Source: WHSP01 sp964424945
Lineage (GTDB): Bacteria > Gemmatimonadota > Gemmatimonadetes > Longimicrobiales > Longimicrobiaceae
Direction: 5' to 3'
DNA length: 26,894 bases
Assembly: GCA_964424945.1 (NCBI GenBank)
Contig: CAYRLB010000031.1
Span: 1 to 26,894 of the forward strand
The notes under the pieces are model-generated. The model was not told the origin of the DNA and ran no database searches. It saw only the letters and a program-made list of their open reading frames with translations. Positions within the stretch are counted from its first letter, which is position 1, and every line of letters starts with the position of its first letter. A program made the translations under genes and the position numbers. This document shows positions 1-8,570 of the stretch, in pieces.

Positions 1-2399
1 ACCCCGAGCGCGTGTCGATGCCCGACATCGACGTGGACTTCTGCTTCGAACGGCGCGGCGAAGTCATCGATTATGTGCGTGAGAAATACGGGCGCGATGC
101 GGTAGGCCAGATCATCACCTTCGGGACGATGAAGTCGCGCGCTGTGGTCAAGGATGTCGGCCGGACCCTTGGCTTTCTGCCGAGCGAGACGGACCGGCTC
201 GCGAAGCTCATCCCCAACGGCCCCGCCTATTCGCTGACCGTGCGCGAAGCGGTCGATCAGATCGCCGAGATCGGAGAGCTCTACGCGAACGACGAGCGTT
301 ACAAGAAGCTGCTCGACTACTCTTCGACCCTGGAGGGGCTCTCCCGACACTCCAGCGTCCACGCCGCTGGCGTCGTCATCGCGCCGGGACCGCTCGATGA
401 CTACGTGCCGATCTGCACGCAGAGCTCCAAGGGCGCGGGCAATGGCGATGGCGAATCGATCATCGTCACGCAGTATGACATGACCTGCCTCGAAAAGGCG
501 GGCATGCTGAAGATGGACTTCCTGGGGCTGAAGACCCTCACGGTGATCCACGACGCAGTACGCTCGATCGTCGCGAGGCACGGTTCGCTGAAGCACCCGG
601 AGACCGGCGAGGTCTACAGGCGCGTCGAGGATGTGCATCTTGACGACCCAGCCGTTTATCGGATGCTCGCGCGTGGCGGCACAGCAGGCGTGTTCCAGTT
701 CGAATCGCAGCTCGCGACCGAGAAGCTTCGCGCGATGAAGGCCGACCGCTTCGACGACCTCATCGCCACGAACGCCCTCATCCGGCCCGGCCCGCTGGAC
801 ATGGGGATGGACGCCGTCTATATCCGCCGCAAGCTCGGGCAGGAGCCGGTGCGCTATGCCCATCCCTCGCTGGTGGAAGTGCTTGAGCCCACCTACGGGG
901 TGATCGTGTACCAGGAGCAGGTGATGCGGATCGCGCAGATCCTCGCCGGCTTCACCCTCGCCGAAGCGGACGTTCTCCGGAAGGCCGTCGGAAAGAAGGA
1001 CGCGGACCTGATCGCCCAGGAGCTCGGGAAGTTCGTCTCGAAGGCCGTCGAGCTCGGCGTCGAGCGTCAGATCGTTCAGGATCTTGCCGATCAGATCGAG
1101 GCGTTCGGACGCTACGGCTTCAACAAGTCGCACTCGGCAGCGTACGGACTTCTGTCCTTTCAGACCGCCTGGCTGAAGGCGCACTATCCTGCCGAATTCA
1201 TGGCCGCGCTGATGAGCTCGGTCGTCGACAAGGCGGAAGATGTCGTTGCGTACATCGCCGACTGCCGGGAAGTCGGGAAATTCCTTCCCGAGAAGTGTGA
1301 CAGAGGGCTCGATGTTCTGCCGCCGCATGTCAACGAGTCGAACTGGAAGTTCACCGTCGTCGGGGATGGCGTCGGGCAGATCCGCTTCGGGCTCGGGGCG
1401 ATCCGCGGCGTCGGCGAGGGCGCGGTCCGCTCGATCCTCGCTGCGCGCGAGGCCGAGGGCCCCTTCAAGTCGATGTTCGACCTTCTTGACCGGGTCGATC
1501 TCCGGCTCTGCAACAAGCGTGTAGTCGAAGCACTCATCTGCGCGGGAGCGCTCGACGGCTTTGCACCCGTCGCCGGTCGTGCGCAGCTCCTCGCCGGCCT
1601 CGATGCCGCTTTCGCCGCAGCCCAGCACGCCCAGAAGGAGCGGGAGAGCCTGCAGGAGAACATCTTCGGGGAGCTGCTCGGGGATGACGGGGGCAAATCG
1701 GGTATCGCCGAGCCCCCTCTCCCTCATGCAGAGCGCTGGTCCGAATCAGAGCGGCTGACGCGCGAGAAGGAAGTCCTCGGCTTCTTCATCTCGGGGCACC
1801 CACTCGACAAGTTCCGGGACGAGATGGCACTCTTCGATCGCGTGACGACCTCCAATCTGAAGGAGTTCCGGGATCAGAAGGTCGAGATCGCGTGCGTGGT
1901 GACGGACGCCGCGCGGCAGATCTCCAAGCGCGACGGCGCAGAGTGGGGTCGGATAACGATCGAGGACTATCTTGGTACCGCTACCGTACTGGCGTTCGGC
2001 GACACCTGGGCCGCATGCAAGGAGGTGCTGCAGAAGGACGCCGCCGTCCTCATCCGCGGGTCGGTGTCGGGCAGAGAGCGGGACGAGGAGGACCCACCGA
2101 TCTTCCTGGACGGCGCATCATCCCTTTCCAACGTGCGGGAGAGCCCCGATGTAACGGTTTGCATCGAACTCGCCCCCGGTCTGCCGGAGACGGCGCTGGA
2201 GAAGGCGCGTGAGGCGCTCGCGGGCAGCCCCGGCCCCTCTCCGCTCATCGTTCACTGGCACTCCATCGGGCGGGCGGACCCTGCGGAAGATGGCTCGCGT
2301 TTGCGCTCCAGGTCGGTGAGGATCGCGCCGCGTGAGGAGCTGGTCGAGGAACTGCGCGAGCTCTTCGGCAAGGAACGGGTGCGGCTCGTCAAAGCCTGA
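1..2399 (+). CDS. dnaE: DNA polymerase III alpha subunit, 5'-truncated by window edge
   Basis: This is the replicative polymerase subunit that extends DNA in the Pol III holoenzyme. The reading frame is open from the first complete codon (position 3, PERVSMPDIDVDF) to a TGA at 2397-2399. It therefore starts upstream of the window, and about 390 N-terminal residues (PHP domain and part of the palm) are missing compared with the usual 1150-1200. The GTG at 12 is internal. The metal-binding palm aspartates are visible: two in PDIDVDF (codons at 24 and 30, equivalent to E. coli D401/D403) and the third in KMDFLGL (codon at 516, equivalent to D555). Further along are the finger segment LIRPGPLDMGM, the motif RYGFNKSHSAAYG, a helix-hairpin-helix region ending near CNKRVVEALICAGALDGF, and a C-terminal OB-fold beginning around position 1885. 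accA follows in the same direction after 169 bases. Identification is secure; only the N-terminus is unseen. Confidence 0.97.
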   Translation, partial: PERVSMPDIDVDFCFERRGEVIDYVREKYGRDAVGQIITFGTMKSRAVVKDVGRTLGFLPSETDRLAKLIPNGPAYSLTVREAVDQIAEIGELYANDERYKKLLDYSSTLEGLSRHSSVHAAGVVIAPGPLDDYVPICTQSSKGAGNGDGESIIVTQYDMTCLEKAGMLKMDFLGLKTLTVIHDAVRSIVARHGSLKHPETGEVYRRVEDVHLDDPAVYRMLARGGTAGVFQFESQLATEKLRAMKADRFDDLIATNALIRPGPLDMGMDAVYIRRKLGQEPVRYAHPSLVEVLEPTYGVIVYQEQVMRIAQILAGFTLAEADVLRKAVGKKDADLIAQELGKFVSKAVELGVERQIVQDLADQIEAFGRYGFNKSHSAAYGLLSFQTAWLKAHYPAEFMAALMSSVVDKAEDVVAYIADCREVGKFLPEKCDRGLDVLPPHVNESNWKFTVVGDGVGQIRFGLGAIRGVGEGAVRSILAAREAEGPFKSMFDLLDRVDLRLCNKRVVEALICAGALDGFAPVAGRAQLLAGLDAAFAAAQHAQKERESLQENIFGELLGDDGGKSGIAEPPLPHAERWSESERLTREKEVLGFFISGHPLDKFRDEMALFDRVTTSNLKEFRDQKVEIACVVTDAARQISKRDGAEWGRITIEDYLGTATVLAFGDTWAACKEVLQKDAAVLIRGSVSGRERDEEDPPIFLDGASSLSNVRESPDVTVCIELAPGLPETALEKAREALAGSPGPSPLIVHWHSIGRADPAEDGSRLRSRSVRIAPREELVEELRELFGKERVRLVKA

Positions 2400-2456
2400 G
2401 TGCTGCGCAGGTCGCGCCGAATTTGGCGGCCTGGTCACAAGATGCCATGTCGCGGC

Positions 2457-2516
2457 CACAGATACCCAACAGTTGTGTATTCTCTTATACTTCGTGTAGG
2501 GTAAGCACAGATACCC
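2457..2516 (+). promoter_or_regulatory. Putative accA promoter flanked by an 11-bp direct repeat
   Basis: The 169-base dnaE-accA gap contains an AT-rich island unlike its surroundings. TATACT at 2486-2491 matches five of six bases of a sigma-70 -10 box, but no good -35 lies 17 bases upstream. An alternative pairing is TTGTGT (2473-2478) with TAGGGT (2497-2502). The exact repeat CACAGATACCC occurs at 2457-2467 and 2506-2516, one copy near the -35 region and one just after the expected transcription start. The repeat is seen directly. Its role as an operator is inference. Confidence 0.35.
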
Positions 2517-2568
2517 GCAGGAAACCGACTGATCAACGGACCCGTCGCTTTTCAGAACGGAAGATAGA

Positions 2569-3534
2569 TTGGCCACCGTAACGCACCTCGACTTCGAGCG
2601 GTCCATCGCGGAAGTCGAGGAACAGATTGAGAGACTTCAGGACCAGGCTCGTGAACGAGGGCTGGACCTGTCTGACGAGCTCCGCTCGCTCGAGCGGAAG
2701 CTCTATTCGCTGAAGCGCGAAGTTTATCGGAACCTCACGCCGATCGAGCGGGTGCAGGTCGCCCGCGCCTCGCGACGCCCCTATACGCTCGACTACCTCG
2801 ACATGATGTTCGAGGATTTCGTCGAGCTCCATGGCGACCGGATGTACCGGGACGACGAGTCGATCGTGGGTGGCTGGGCCCGACTCGATGGGCAGTCCGT
2901 GATGGTCATCGGGCACCAGAAGGGGCGGGATATGAAGGAGAATCTCCGCCGCAACTTCGGGATGCCTCACCCTGAGGGGTACCGCAAGGCGCTCCGGCTG
3001 ATGGCCCTGGCTGCGAAGTTCCGCAAGCCGATCGTCACGCTCATCGACACCCCGGGTGCGTACCCGGGCCTCGGCGCTGAGGAACGGGGCCAGGCCGAAG
3101 CGATCGCGAGGAATCTGCGCGAGATGGCCATCCTTCCCGTCCCTACGGTGGCGGTGGTGATCGGTGAGGGGGGATCGGGGGGCGCGCTGGCGATCGGGGT
3201 GACGGACCGCGTCCTCATGCTCGAGAACAGCGTCTATTCGGTCATCTCCCCCGAGGGCTGCGCGGCGATTCTCTGGAAGTCCGGGTCGGCTCGCGACCGG
3301 GCCGCCGCGGCGCTGCGCATGACGGCGATCGACCTGCGCGGCTTCGGCATCATCGATGAGGTGGTACCTGAACCTGCGGGCGGCGCGCATTCGGACTGGG
3401 AGCGTACCTCCGAGGATCTGGGCGAAGCGATCGCCCGCCATCTCCGTGAGCTACGCGCCCTCGATACGGACGAGCTCCTCCAGCGCCGGACCGACAAGTA
3501 TCTTTCGATGGGGGAGTGGCGGCCGGACGCCTGA
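2569..3534 (+). CDS. accA: Acetyl-CoA carboxylase carboxyltransferase alpha subunit
   Basis: AccA and AccD form the carboxyltransferase that moves CO2 from carboxybiotin to acetyl-CoA, giving malonyl-CoA for fatty-acid synthesis in the cytoplasm. The 321-residue product has the typical length. It begins with an N-terminal helical segment (residues about 1-60, LDFERSIAEVEEQIERL), followed by the carboxyltransferase core with family-typical strings such as LTPIERVQVARASRRPYTLDY, HQKGRDMKENLRRNFGMP, LIDTPGAYPG, VIGEGGSGGALAIG and SVISPEGCAAILWK. The start is TTG at 2569; GGAAG at 2559-2563 gives correctly spaced ribosome binding, and no in-frame ATG precedes the conserved N-terminus. dnaE upstream and accA downstream is a common bacterial arrangement. 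The gene may have its own promoter in the AT-rich gap. accD is not in the window. Confidence 0.97.
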   Translation: MATVTHLDFERSIAEVEEQIERLQDQARERGLDLSDELRSLERKLYSLKREVYRNLTPIERVQVARASRRPYTLDYLDMMFEDFVELHGDRMYRDDESIVGGWARLDGQSVMVIGHQKGRDMKENLRRNFGMPHPEGYRKALRLMALAAKFRKPIVTLIDTPGAYPGLGAEERGQAEAIARNLREMAILPVPTVAVVIGEGGSGGALAIGVTDRVLMLENSVYSVISPEGCAAILWKSGSARDRAAAALRMTAIDLRGFGIIDEVVPEPAGGAHSDWERTSEDLGEAIARHLRELRALDTDELLQRRTDKYLSMGEWRPDA

Positions 3535-3588
3535 CGAACTGCTTTACCACGACCGCGGCGCGCGGTCGGTTTCGAACTGAGCTATTTG

Positions 3589-4578
3589 ATGTTGACACTC
3601 CCCGTAATCCAGCCCGAGACTACCCGGGCGACCCTTCAGGTCGTGGAGGTTACCTTCAAGGGGAACCGCCGGGGATACTTCAATTGCGAGGACGAAAGCC
3701 TCCGACCGGGTGAGTACGTCGTCGTCGGTGCGGAGCGGGGGGTGGATGTCGGGCGGGTGAAGTCTGTCGGCGGCATCGCCGCGCGGAAGTGCAGCAGCTG
3801 TGAGACGGAAGCCGGCGCCGAGCCGAACCCCGAGGCGCGGCAGGCCGTTCAGCGGCGCGCCACCGAAGAAGAGGTGTCGCGGATCGCGGTTCTCCGTGCA
3901 GATGAGGAGCGGGTCCGCAGGCAGACGCGGGAGCTGGTCGAGCAGCACAACCTGAGGATGAAGGTTACCGAAGCGGAGTGGCAGTGGGATCGCAACAAGC
4001 TCACACTCTACTTCACTGCCGAGCGCCGCGTGGACTTCCGGCAGCTCGTGCGCGATCTCGCCAGGAACTTCCGGACGCGCATCGAGCTGAGGCAGATCGG
4101 TGTTCGGGATGAGGCAGCGCTGCTCGGCGGTGTCGGGCGCTGCGGCCGTGAGCTGTGTTGCTCCACCTGGCTGAGAGAGATCAAGCCAGTTTCGCTGCAG
4201 CTCGCCAAGGATCAGAATCTGTCGCTGAACCCGGCGCAGATCTCGGGTACCTGCGGCCGCCTGATGTGCTGCCTGACCTATGAGCACGATTCCTATCTTG
4301 CGGCACGGAAGCGCTTTCCGCGGGAGGGCAAGACCGTGCGCACGAAGCTCGGCGCTGAAAAGGTCATCGGCATCGATATCTGGCATGACCAGGTTGCGCT
4401 CCTCGACGAAGCGCGCCAACGTCGCGTCCTGACGCTCGACGCGCTGCGCGCCGAGATGGCCGAAGCGCAGGAGGCCGCTGCGGCCGCCGGCAATGGGGGG
4501 AGCGATTCGGTCGCCGGAAGGCGCCGTGGCCGTTCGCCTCGTTCGGAAGGCGCTCCTCGGGACGTGCCCGAGAACTGA
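3589..4578 (+). CDS. ricT: PSP1-domain protein RicT (YaaT)
   Basis: The 329-residue product has the PSP1 domain and the cysteine pattern of RicT. In Bacillus, RicT forms the Fe-S-containing Ric complex with RicA and RicF and affects RNase Y-dependent mRNA processing; the role outside Firmicutes is less clear. Visible cysteines are C33, C68 and C71 near the N-terminus, then the two diagnostic clusters GRCGRELCCSTWL (C185, C190, C191) and ISGTCGRLMCCLTYE (C222, C227, C228). The last 45 residues are Ala-rich then Arg/Gly/Ser-rich and look disordered. I chose ATG 3589; a TTG directly before it at 3586 is an alternative and neither has a strong ribosome site. metG starts 36 bases after the stop, an arrangement also known from other phyla, so the two are probably co-transcribed. 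No ricA or ricF partner is visible here. Confidence 0.92.
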   Translation: MLTLPVIQPETTRATLQVVEVTFKGNRRGYFNCEDESLRPGEYVVVGAERGVDVGRVKSVGGIAARKCSSCETEAGAEPNPEARQAVQRRATEEEVSRIAVLRADEERVRRQTRELVEQHNLRMKVTEAEWQWDRNKLTLYFTAERRVDFRQLVRDLARNFRTRIELRQIGVRDEAALLGGVGRCGRELCCSTWLREIKPVSLQLAKDQNLSLNPAQISGTCGRLMCCLTYEHDSYLAARKRFPREGKTVRTKLGAEKVIGIDIWHDQVALLDEARQRRVLTLDALRAEMAEAQEAAAAAGNGGSDSVAGRRRGRSPRSEGAPRDVPEN

Positions 4579-4614
4579 GGCCCTCTGCCTTCACCCGATT
4601 CCAGCGTCCGTTTC

Positions 4615-6147
4615 TTGAGCGACAAGACGTTTTTCATCACGACGGCGATCGATTACGCAAACGGGCACCCGCACCTCGGTCACGCACTCGAGAAGATCGG
4701 CGCGGATGCCATCGCCCGCTACAACAGGCTGCTCGGACGACCCGTCCACTTCCTCATGGGAATGGACGAGCATGGTCAGAAGGTCGCGCAGGCAGCCGCG
4801 GCCGCGGACATCAGCCCCCAGGAGTTCGTCGACCGGATTGCGGCGGTCTTCGAAGCGACATGGGAGCGACTGCAGATCTCCAACGACCAGTTCATCCGTA
4901 CGACGGACCCTGCGCACAAGGAGGGGGTGCGTGCGCTCATCGAGCGGATTTTTGAGCGGAACCCCGACGACTTCTTCGAGCGCTCGTACGAAGGGTGGTA
5001 TTGCGTAGGATGCGAGCTGTTCAAGCGGGAGGGCGAGATCGTCGACGGCCGCTGCGTACTCCATCCCACGCGGGAACTGGAGTGGACGACCGAGCGGAAC
5101 TGGTTTTTCAGGCTCAGCCGTTACGAACAGGCTATTCGCGATCATTTCGTATCCAACCCGAACTTCCTGCTGCCCCCCAGCCGACGGAACGAAATTCTCG
5201 CGCTGCTGGACTCCGGGCTCGAGGATATTTCAGTCTCGAGGGCGAGGCTTTCCTGGTCAATTCCCTTCCCCCGCCCGACCAGCGATGGAGAGGGCCAGGG
5301 CACATGGGTTTGGTTCGACGCGCTTCCCAATTACATTACCGCTGCCGGATTTCCGAATCCGGGGTATGAATCGCTCTGGCCGGCGGACCTTCATGTGGTC
5401 GGCAAGGACATAACGCGACTTCATTGCGTCGTGTGGCCGGCGATGCTCATGTCTGCGGAGCTGCCCCTCCCCGCGCGGGTCTGGGGACATGGCTTTGTGT
5501 CCGTCGGGGGGGAGCGCTTCAGCAAGTCGGCCGGTGTGACCGTCGCTCTGGACGAGGCGGTCGACCGGCACGGGTCCGACGCGTTCAGATACTTTCTGTT
5601 GCGCGAGGTCCCCTGGAACGACGACGGGAGCTTCAGTTGGCAGCGTTTCGACGAGCGCTATATTTCCGATCTCGCGAACGACCTCGGGAATCTGGCGAAC
5701 CGCACGCTGTCGATGGTTCACCGTTACCGGGACGGGAAGGTTCCAGCGGGTTCCGATGCCGCGATCGACGCTGCCATCCGTGACTCGGTCGCTCAGTATC
5801 GGGACCGGCTCGACCGATACCTCCTTCACGAGGGGGCAGCGGTTGCGCTCGACCTGGCTTCGCGCGCCAACTCCTTCATCGAGGAGCGGGCGCCCTGGAA
5901 GCTTGCGAAGGATGAAGCGCGAGCAGATGAACTGGATGAGACGCTCGGGACGCTGGTCCGGGTGCTTGGAATCGTAGCTGTACTGTTCTTCCCCTATATG
6001 CCGGGGAAGAGCGAGGTACTCTGGAAAGCACTTGGTAGCGGTCGGCCGATGCCGACTCTTCTGGAGGTGGAAGGAATCGATCCGGTTGGCTGGTCGGTGG
6101 GGGAGCGGGCTGTGCTCTTCCCCCGGCCCGAAACAGCGGGCACATAG
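4615..6147 (+). CDS. metG: Methionyl-tRNA synthetase, short form
   Basis: MetG is a cytoplasmic class I synthetase that charges tRNA-Met with methionine. The 510-residue protein carries the HIGH-type signature HLGH (residues 20-23) and the KMSKS-type loop as RFSKS (residues about 301-305). A zinc-knuckle-like insertion WYCVGCELF and GRCVLHP lies around residues 128-150. The anticodon-binding helical domain follows, with the conserved string DLANDLGNLANR. It ends without the C-terminal EMAP/Arc1p-like tRNA-binding domain found in longer MetG proteins, which fits the short bacterial form. The start is TTG at 4615, only 19 codons before HLGH. No strong Shine-Dalgarno is visible and no other start would preserve the N-terminal FFITTAIDYANG strand. 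Translation may depend on ricT upstream. Confidence 0.96.
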   Translation: MSDKTFFITTAIDYANGHPHLGHALEKIGADAIARYNRLLGRPVHFLMGMDEHGQKVAQAAAAADISPQEFVDRIAAVFEATWERLQISNDQFIRTTDPAHKEGVRALIERIFERNPDDFFERSYEGWYCVGCELFKREGEIVDGRCVLHPTRELEWTTERNWFFRLSRYEQAIRDHFVSNPNFLLPPSRRNEILALLDSGLEDISVSRARLSWSIPFPRPTSDGEGQGTWVWFDALPNYITAAGFPNPGYESLWPADLHVVGKDITRLHCVVWPAMLMSAELPLPARVWGHGFVSVGGERFSKSAGVTVALDEAVDRHGSDAFRYFLLREVPWNDDGSFSWQRFDERYISDLANDLGNLANRTLSMVHRYRDGKVPAGSDAAIDAAIRDSVAQYRDRLDRYLLHEGAAVALDLASRANSFIEERAPWKLAKDEARADELDETLGTLVRVLGIVAVLFFPYMPGKSEVLWKALGSGRPMPTLLEVEGIDPVGWSVGERAVLFPRPETAGT

Positions 6148-6284
6148 CCGCTACCTACCGGCGTTCAGCTTGTGCGAATGGTTCGATCCCGGGCAGCCGT
6201 GCATGCGGCGGCCCTCTGATCAGGAACCGACAACGCATGGGCCGCGAGATTCGTTTGCCCATCCTTATTTGCGATAGCCGAGTT

Positions 6285-7220
6285 ATGGCACGATCGAAGT
6301 GGACGGTAATGCTGATCCCGCATGACGACGAGGAGGTGAAATCCTTTCACCTCTCGGCGTCGTTCGTGCGCGGGATCCTGGCGGCTCTGACCGTCGGAGT
6401 TCTCCTTGTCGGAACGGTCACCACCGGATTCTTCATGGAGCAGGGCGGGAGCCTGAAGACCCAGCAACTCGAACGTGAGAATCTGCTTCTTGCGGCCGAA
6501 GTGGATGGGATCCGGTCTGAGATGGAGTCGCTCCAGGCATCGATCGAGGAGCTTTCCGCGAAAGATGCGCGCTACCGGTCGATCGCGGGGCTCCCCGAGA
6601 TCGATGATGATGTGAGACGGGTCGGCATCGGCGGTCCAGGTGGCGCCTCCCTCGAGAAGTCGGCCGTCTACCAGACGAACCCGGCGCTCGGCGAGCAGGT
6701 GTTCGCCGCTTCGTACGACCTCGAAACCCTTATCCGACGCGCGAACCTCCTGCGCGCGAGTATGGATGAGGCGCTCGTGACGCTGGAACAGAACACGGAG
6801 CGACTGGCGGCAACCCCCTCGATTTCGCCTTCCACCGGGCACCTTTCCAGCCTCTTCTCACGCAATCGTCGGCACCCGGTGCTGAAGATCACCCGACCTC
6901 ATCAGGGCGTCGATATCGCCGCGCCTGTAGGCGAGCCGATCATGGCCCCGGCCGCCGGAAAGGTGATCTTTGCTGGCGTGAAAGCGGGTGGTTATGGGAA
7001 CGCGGTGGAGATCGATCACGGTTACGGCTACGTCACGCGATTCGCGCACGCCTCGCGGATCCATGTACAGGTCGGCCAGAGGGTAGAGCGGGGTGAGATG
7101 ATTGCGGAAGTCGGAGCGACCGGGCTCGTTTCCGGTCCGCATCTCCACTACGAGGTGGAGGTGAACGGCTCACCCGTCGATCCGCTGAACTTCATCATCA
7201 TGGACGCGATTCCCGACTGA
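6285..7220 (+). CDS. Membrane-anchored M23 (LytM-type) peptidase
   Basis: A 311-residue envelope protein: a short cytoplasmic N-terminus, one transmembrane segment (residues about 28-50), an extracytoplasmic coiled coil (about 55-100, QQLERENLLLAAEV onward), a linker, and a C-terminal M23 domain. The zinc-binding residues of active M23 peptidases are present: H206 and D210 in HQGVD, and H286/H288 in GPHLHYE. It is therefore probably a functional zinc endopeptidase cutting peptidoglycan cross-links rather than a non-catalytic activator such as EnvC. I chose ATG 6285 because MARSKWTVMLIPHDDE is a compact N-terminus directly before the membrane segment. An in-frame start at 6237 would add 16 residues with no obvious role. 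The gene is followed 23 bases after its stop by a strong terminator, which ends the rightward block that began with dnaE. Confidence 0.92.
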   Translation: MARSKWTVMLIPHDDEEVKSFHLSASFVRGILAALTVGVLLVGTVTTGFFMEQGGSLKTQQLERENLLLAAEVDGIRSEMESLQASIEELSAKDARYRSIAGLPEIDDDVRRVGIGGPGGASLEKSAVYQTNPALGEQVFAASYDLETLIRRANLLRASMDEALVTLEQNTERLAATPSISPSTGHLSSLFSRNRRHPVLKITRPHQGVDIAAPVGEPIMAPAAGKVIFAGVKAGGYGNAVEIDHGYGYVTRFAHASRIHVQVGQRVERGEMIAEVGATGLVSGPHLHYEVEVNGSPVDPLNFIIMDAIPD

Positions 7221-7243
7221 CGAGAGCGTTCACAGAGGTGCGA

Positions 7244-7273
7244 GGGGCGCCCTTCAAGGCGCCCCTTTTCTTT
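7244..7273 (+). terminator. Rho-independent terminator after the M23 gene
   Basis: A perfect 8-bp GC stem (GGGGCGCC at 7244-7251 with GGCGCCCC at 7258-7265) encloses a 6-base loop CTTCAA. It is followed at once by TTTTCTTT (7266-7273). The structure begins 23 bases after the M23 stop codon. Confidence 0.9.
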
Positions 7274-7301
7274 GCGCTCAATCCCTGTCCAGAGGTAAGA
7301 T
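7272..7301 (+). promoter_or_regulatory. Putative sigma-70 promoter for the M16-M16-yggT operon
   Basis: TTGCGC at 7272-7277 and TAAGAT at 7296-7301 are separated by 18 bases. They lie directly after the preceding terminator and 57 bases before the chosen start of the first M16 gene. Match quality is moderate; position makes it the best candidate. Confidence 0.45.
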
Positions 7302-7358
7302 AGCGTCCAGACCTGCACGGTATACGCGGGCAGTTTGCGACGGGAGATGGCCACCCGG

Positions 7359-8570
7359 ATGAGATACATGTTTTTCAAAGCAGTCGCTGTTTCCTTAGCG
7401 CTTATCGGCGGGCTTCTTCACCCTGGCGGACCGGCTGCGCTGAGCGCCCAGGCGCCCGCGATCGTCGTGCATCGGCAGCCGGGCGTCCCCATCGTCTCCC
7501 TCCGGCTTTCCCTGCTGGCGAGCGACCCGCCGGGATATGCGGGGGCCGGCCATCTCATCCAGCATCTTCGGTATCCCGGCCTCCGCGATCAGGCAGCCCG
7601 CGTCGGCGGAAGAGCCCAGATCCAAAGAACCGCTGATGCCGTCATCTACACCCTGACCGGACCGGCGAGCGAACTTCCCTTCCTCTCGCAGCTGCTCCTC
7701 TCGACTCTCGAGGCGCCACAGACCACGACCGCGGAATTCCTGCAGGCGGACCGCGAGTTGAGGGAGGAGCGGCTGGCGGAGTGGGAGACCGCGCCCCTGC
7801 ACGCGCGCTCGGTTCTGAAGGCGCAGCTCTTCCCCGCAGACATCTCGGTTGCCGGCACCGATCGCTCCGCGACGCGCTTCTCGCCTACCTCCCTCCCGAA
7901 CATCTGGGCATCGATGTATCGGCCGGACCGCGTCTCCGTGATGGCTGTCGGCGATGTCTATCTGGACGACGTTGAGCGGGCGTTCTCCACCCTGCCCGAA
8001 CCGCGCTCGGCGACGCTCAGCATTCAACGGGACAGCGTCGTTCTCAGCGCTCTGACGCCGGCAGAGGCGACGAGCGCATGGATCGGGGCGGCCTACCCGG
8101 CGAGCGACCTGGAGCCTGCAGCCGTCAGCGTGGTTGCTAGAATGCTCGGCGACCTCCTGCGCGCCCGCGTCCCGAACGCGCAGGTCGATGCGGAGCACTG
8201 GTGGACCCATCACGGTCAGGCCATCGTGATCGTCGCCTCGATGCCGCAGAGCGATGTTGCTGCGGCGAGGCGGGTGCTCGGAACCGCCGTCGGAACCCTC
8301 CTCGAGGATGTCGACTTCCTGACCGTTTCCGCCGCTGCGACGGCGATCCGTCGCGAGATGCTTTTCTATTCCAGAACGACCGAGCGGATGGCCGAGCTTC
8401 TCGGCCAGTTCGTCGACCGAGAGGGTGATCCCGACGCCGCCGAGCGCTTCTACGCCGGCCTGGATTCTCTCGACGACGAAGATATCCGCGAACTTCTCGA
8501 AGCACTCATCGAACGCACCCCGGCGCGCGTCGAGATTGCTCCGCAGGTACTCCAGCAGAGATTGCGATGA
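7359..8570 (+). CDS. M16-family (insulinase-like) exported protein, catalytic Glu replaced by Gln
   Basis: A 403-residue protein with an N-terminal signal peptide (hydrophobic FFKAVAVSLALIGGLL, cleavage likely near LSAQA) and a two-lobed M16 fold of normal bacterial length. Active M16 peptidases carry HxxEH followed by a distant Glu. Here the motif reads HLIQH (7551-7565): both zinc-binding histidines (H65, H69) are kept but the general-base Glu is Gln (Q68, codon CAG at 7560). Glutamates that could supply the third ligand lie at residues 133-141 (ELREERLAE). It may bind zinc but is unlikely to cleave by the usual mechanism. The start is uncertain: ATG at 7347, 7359 and 7368 are all in frame, as is a TTG at 7335; 7359 gives a clean signal peptide. 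The stop overlaps the next gene by ATGA, so translation is probably coupled. Confidence 0.85.
   Translation: MRYMFFKAVAVSLALIGGLLHPGGPAALSAQAPAIVVHRQPGVPIVSLRLSLLASDPPGYAGAGHLIQHLRYPGLRDQAARVGGRAQIQRTADAVIYTLTGPASELPFLSQLLLSTLEAPQTTTAEFLQADRELREERLAEWETAPLHARSVLKAQLFPADISVAGTDRSATRFSPTSLPNIWASMYRPDRVSVMAVGDVYLDDVERAFSTLPEPRSATLSIQRDSVVLSALTPAEATSAWIGAAYPASDLEPAAVSVVARMLGDLLRARVPNAQVDAEHWWTHHGQAIVIVASMPQSDVAAARRVLGTAVGTLLEDVDFLTVSAAATAIRREMLFYSRTTERMAELLGQFVDREGDPDAAERFYAGLDSLDDEDIRELLEALIERTPARVEIAPQVLQQRLR

Noticed and set aside
6178..6192. GGTTCGATCCC resembling a tRNA T-loop
   Set aside because: The flanks do not form the 5-bp T-stem and no acceptor, D or anticodon arms can be built around it.
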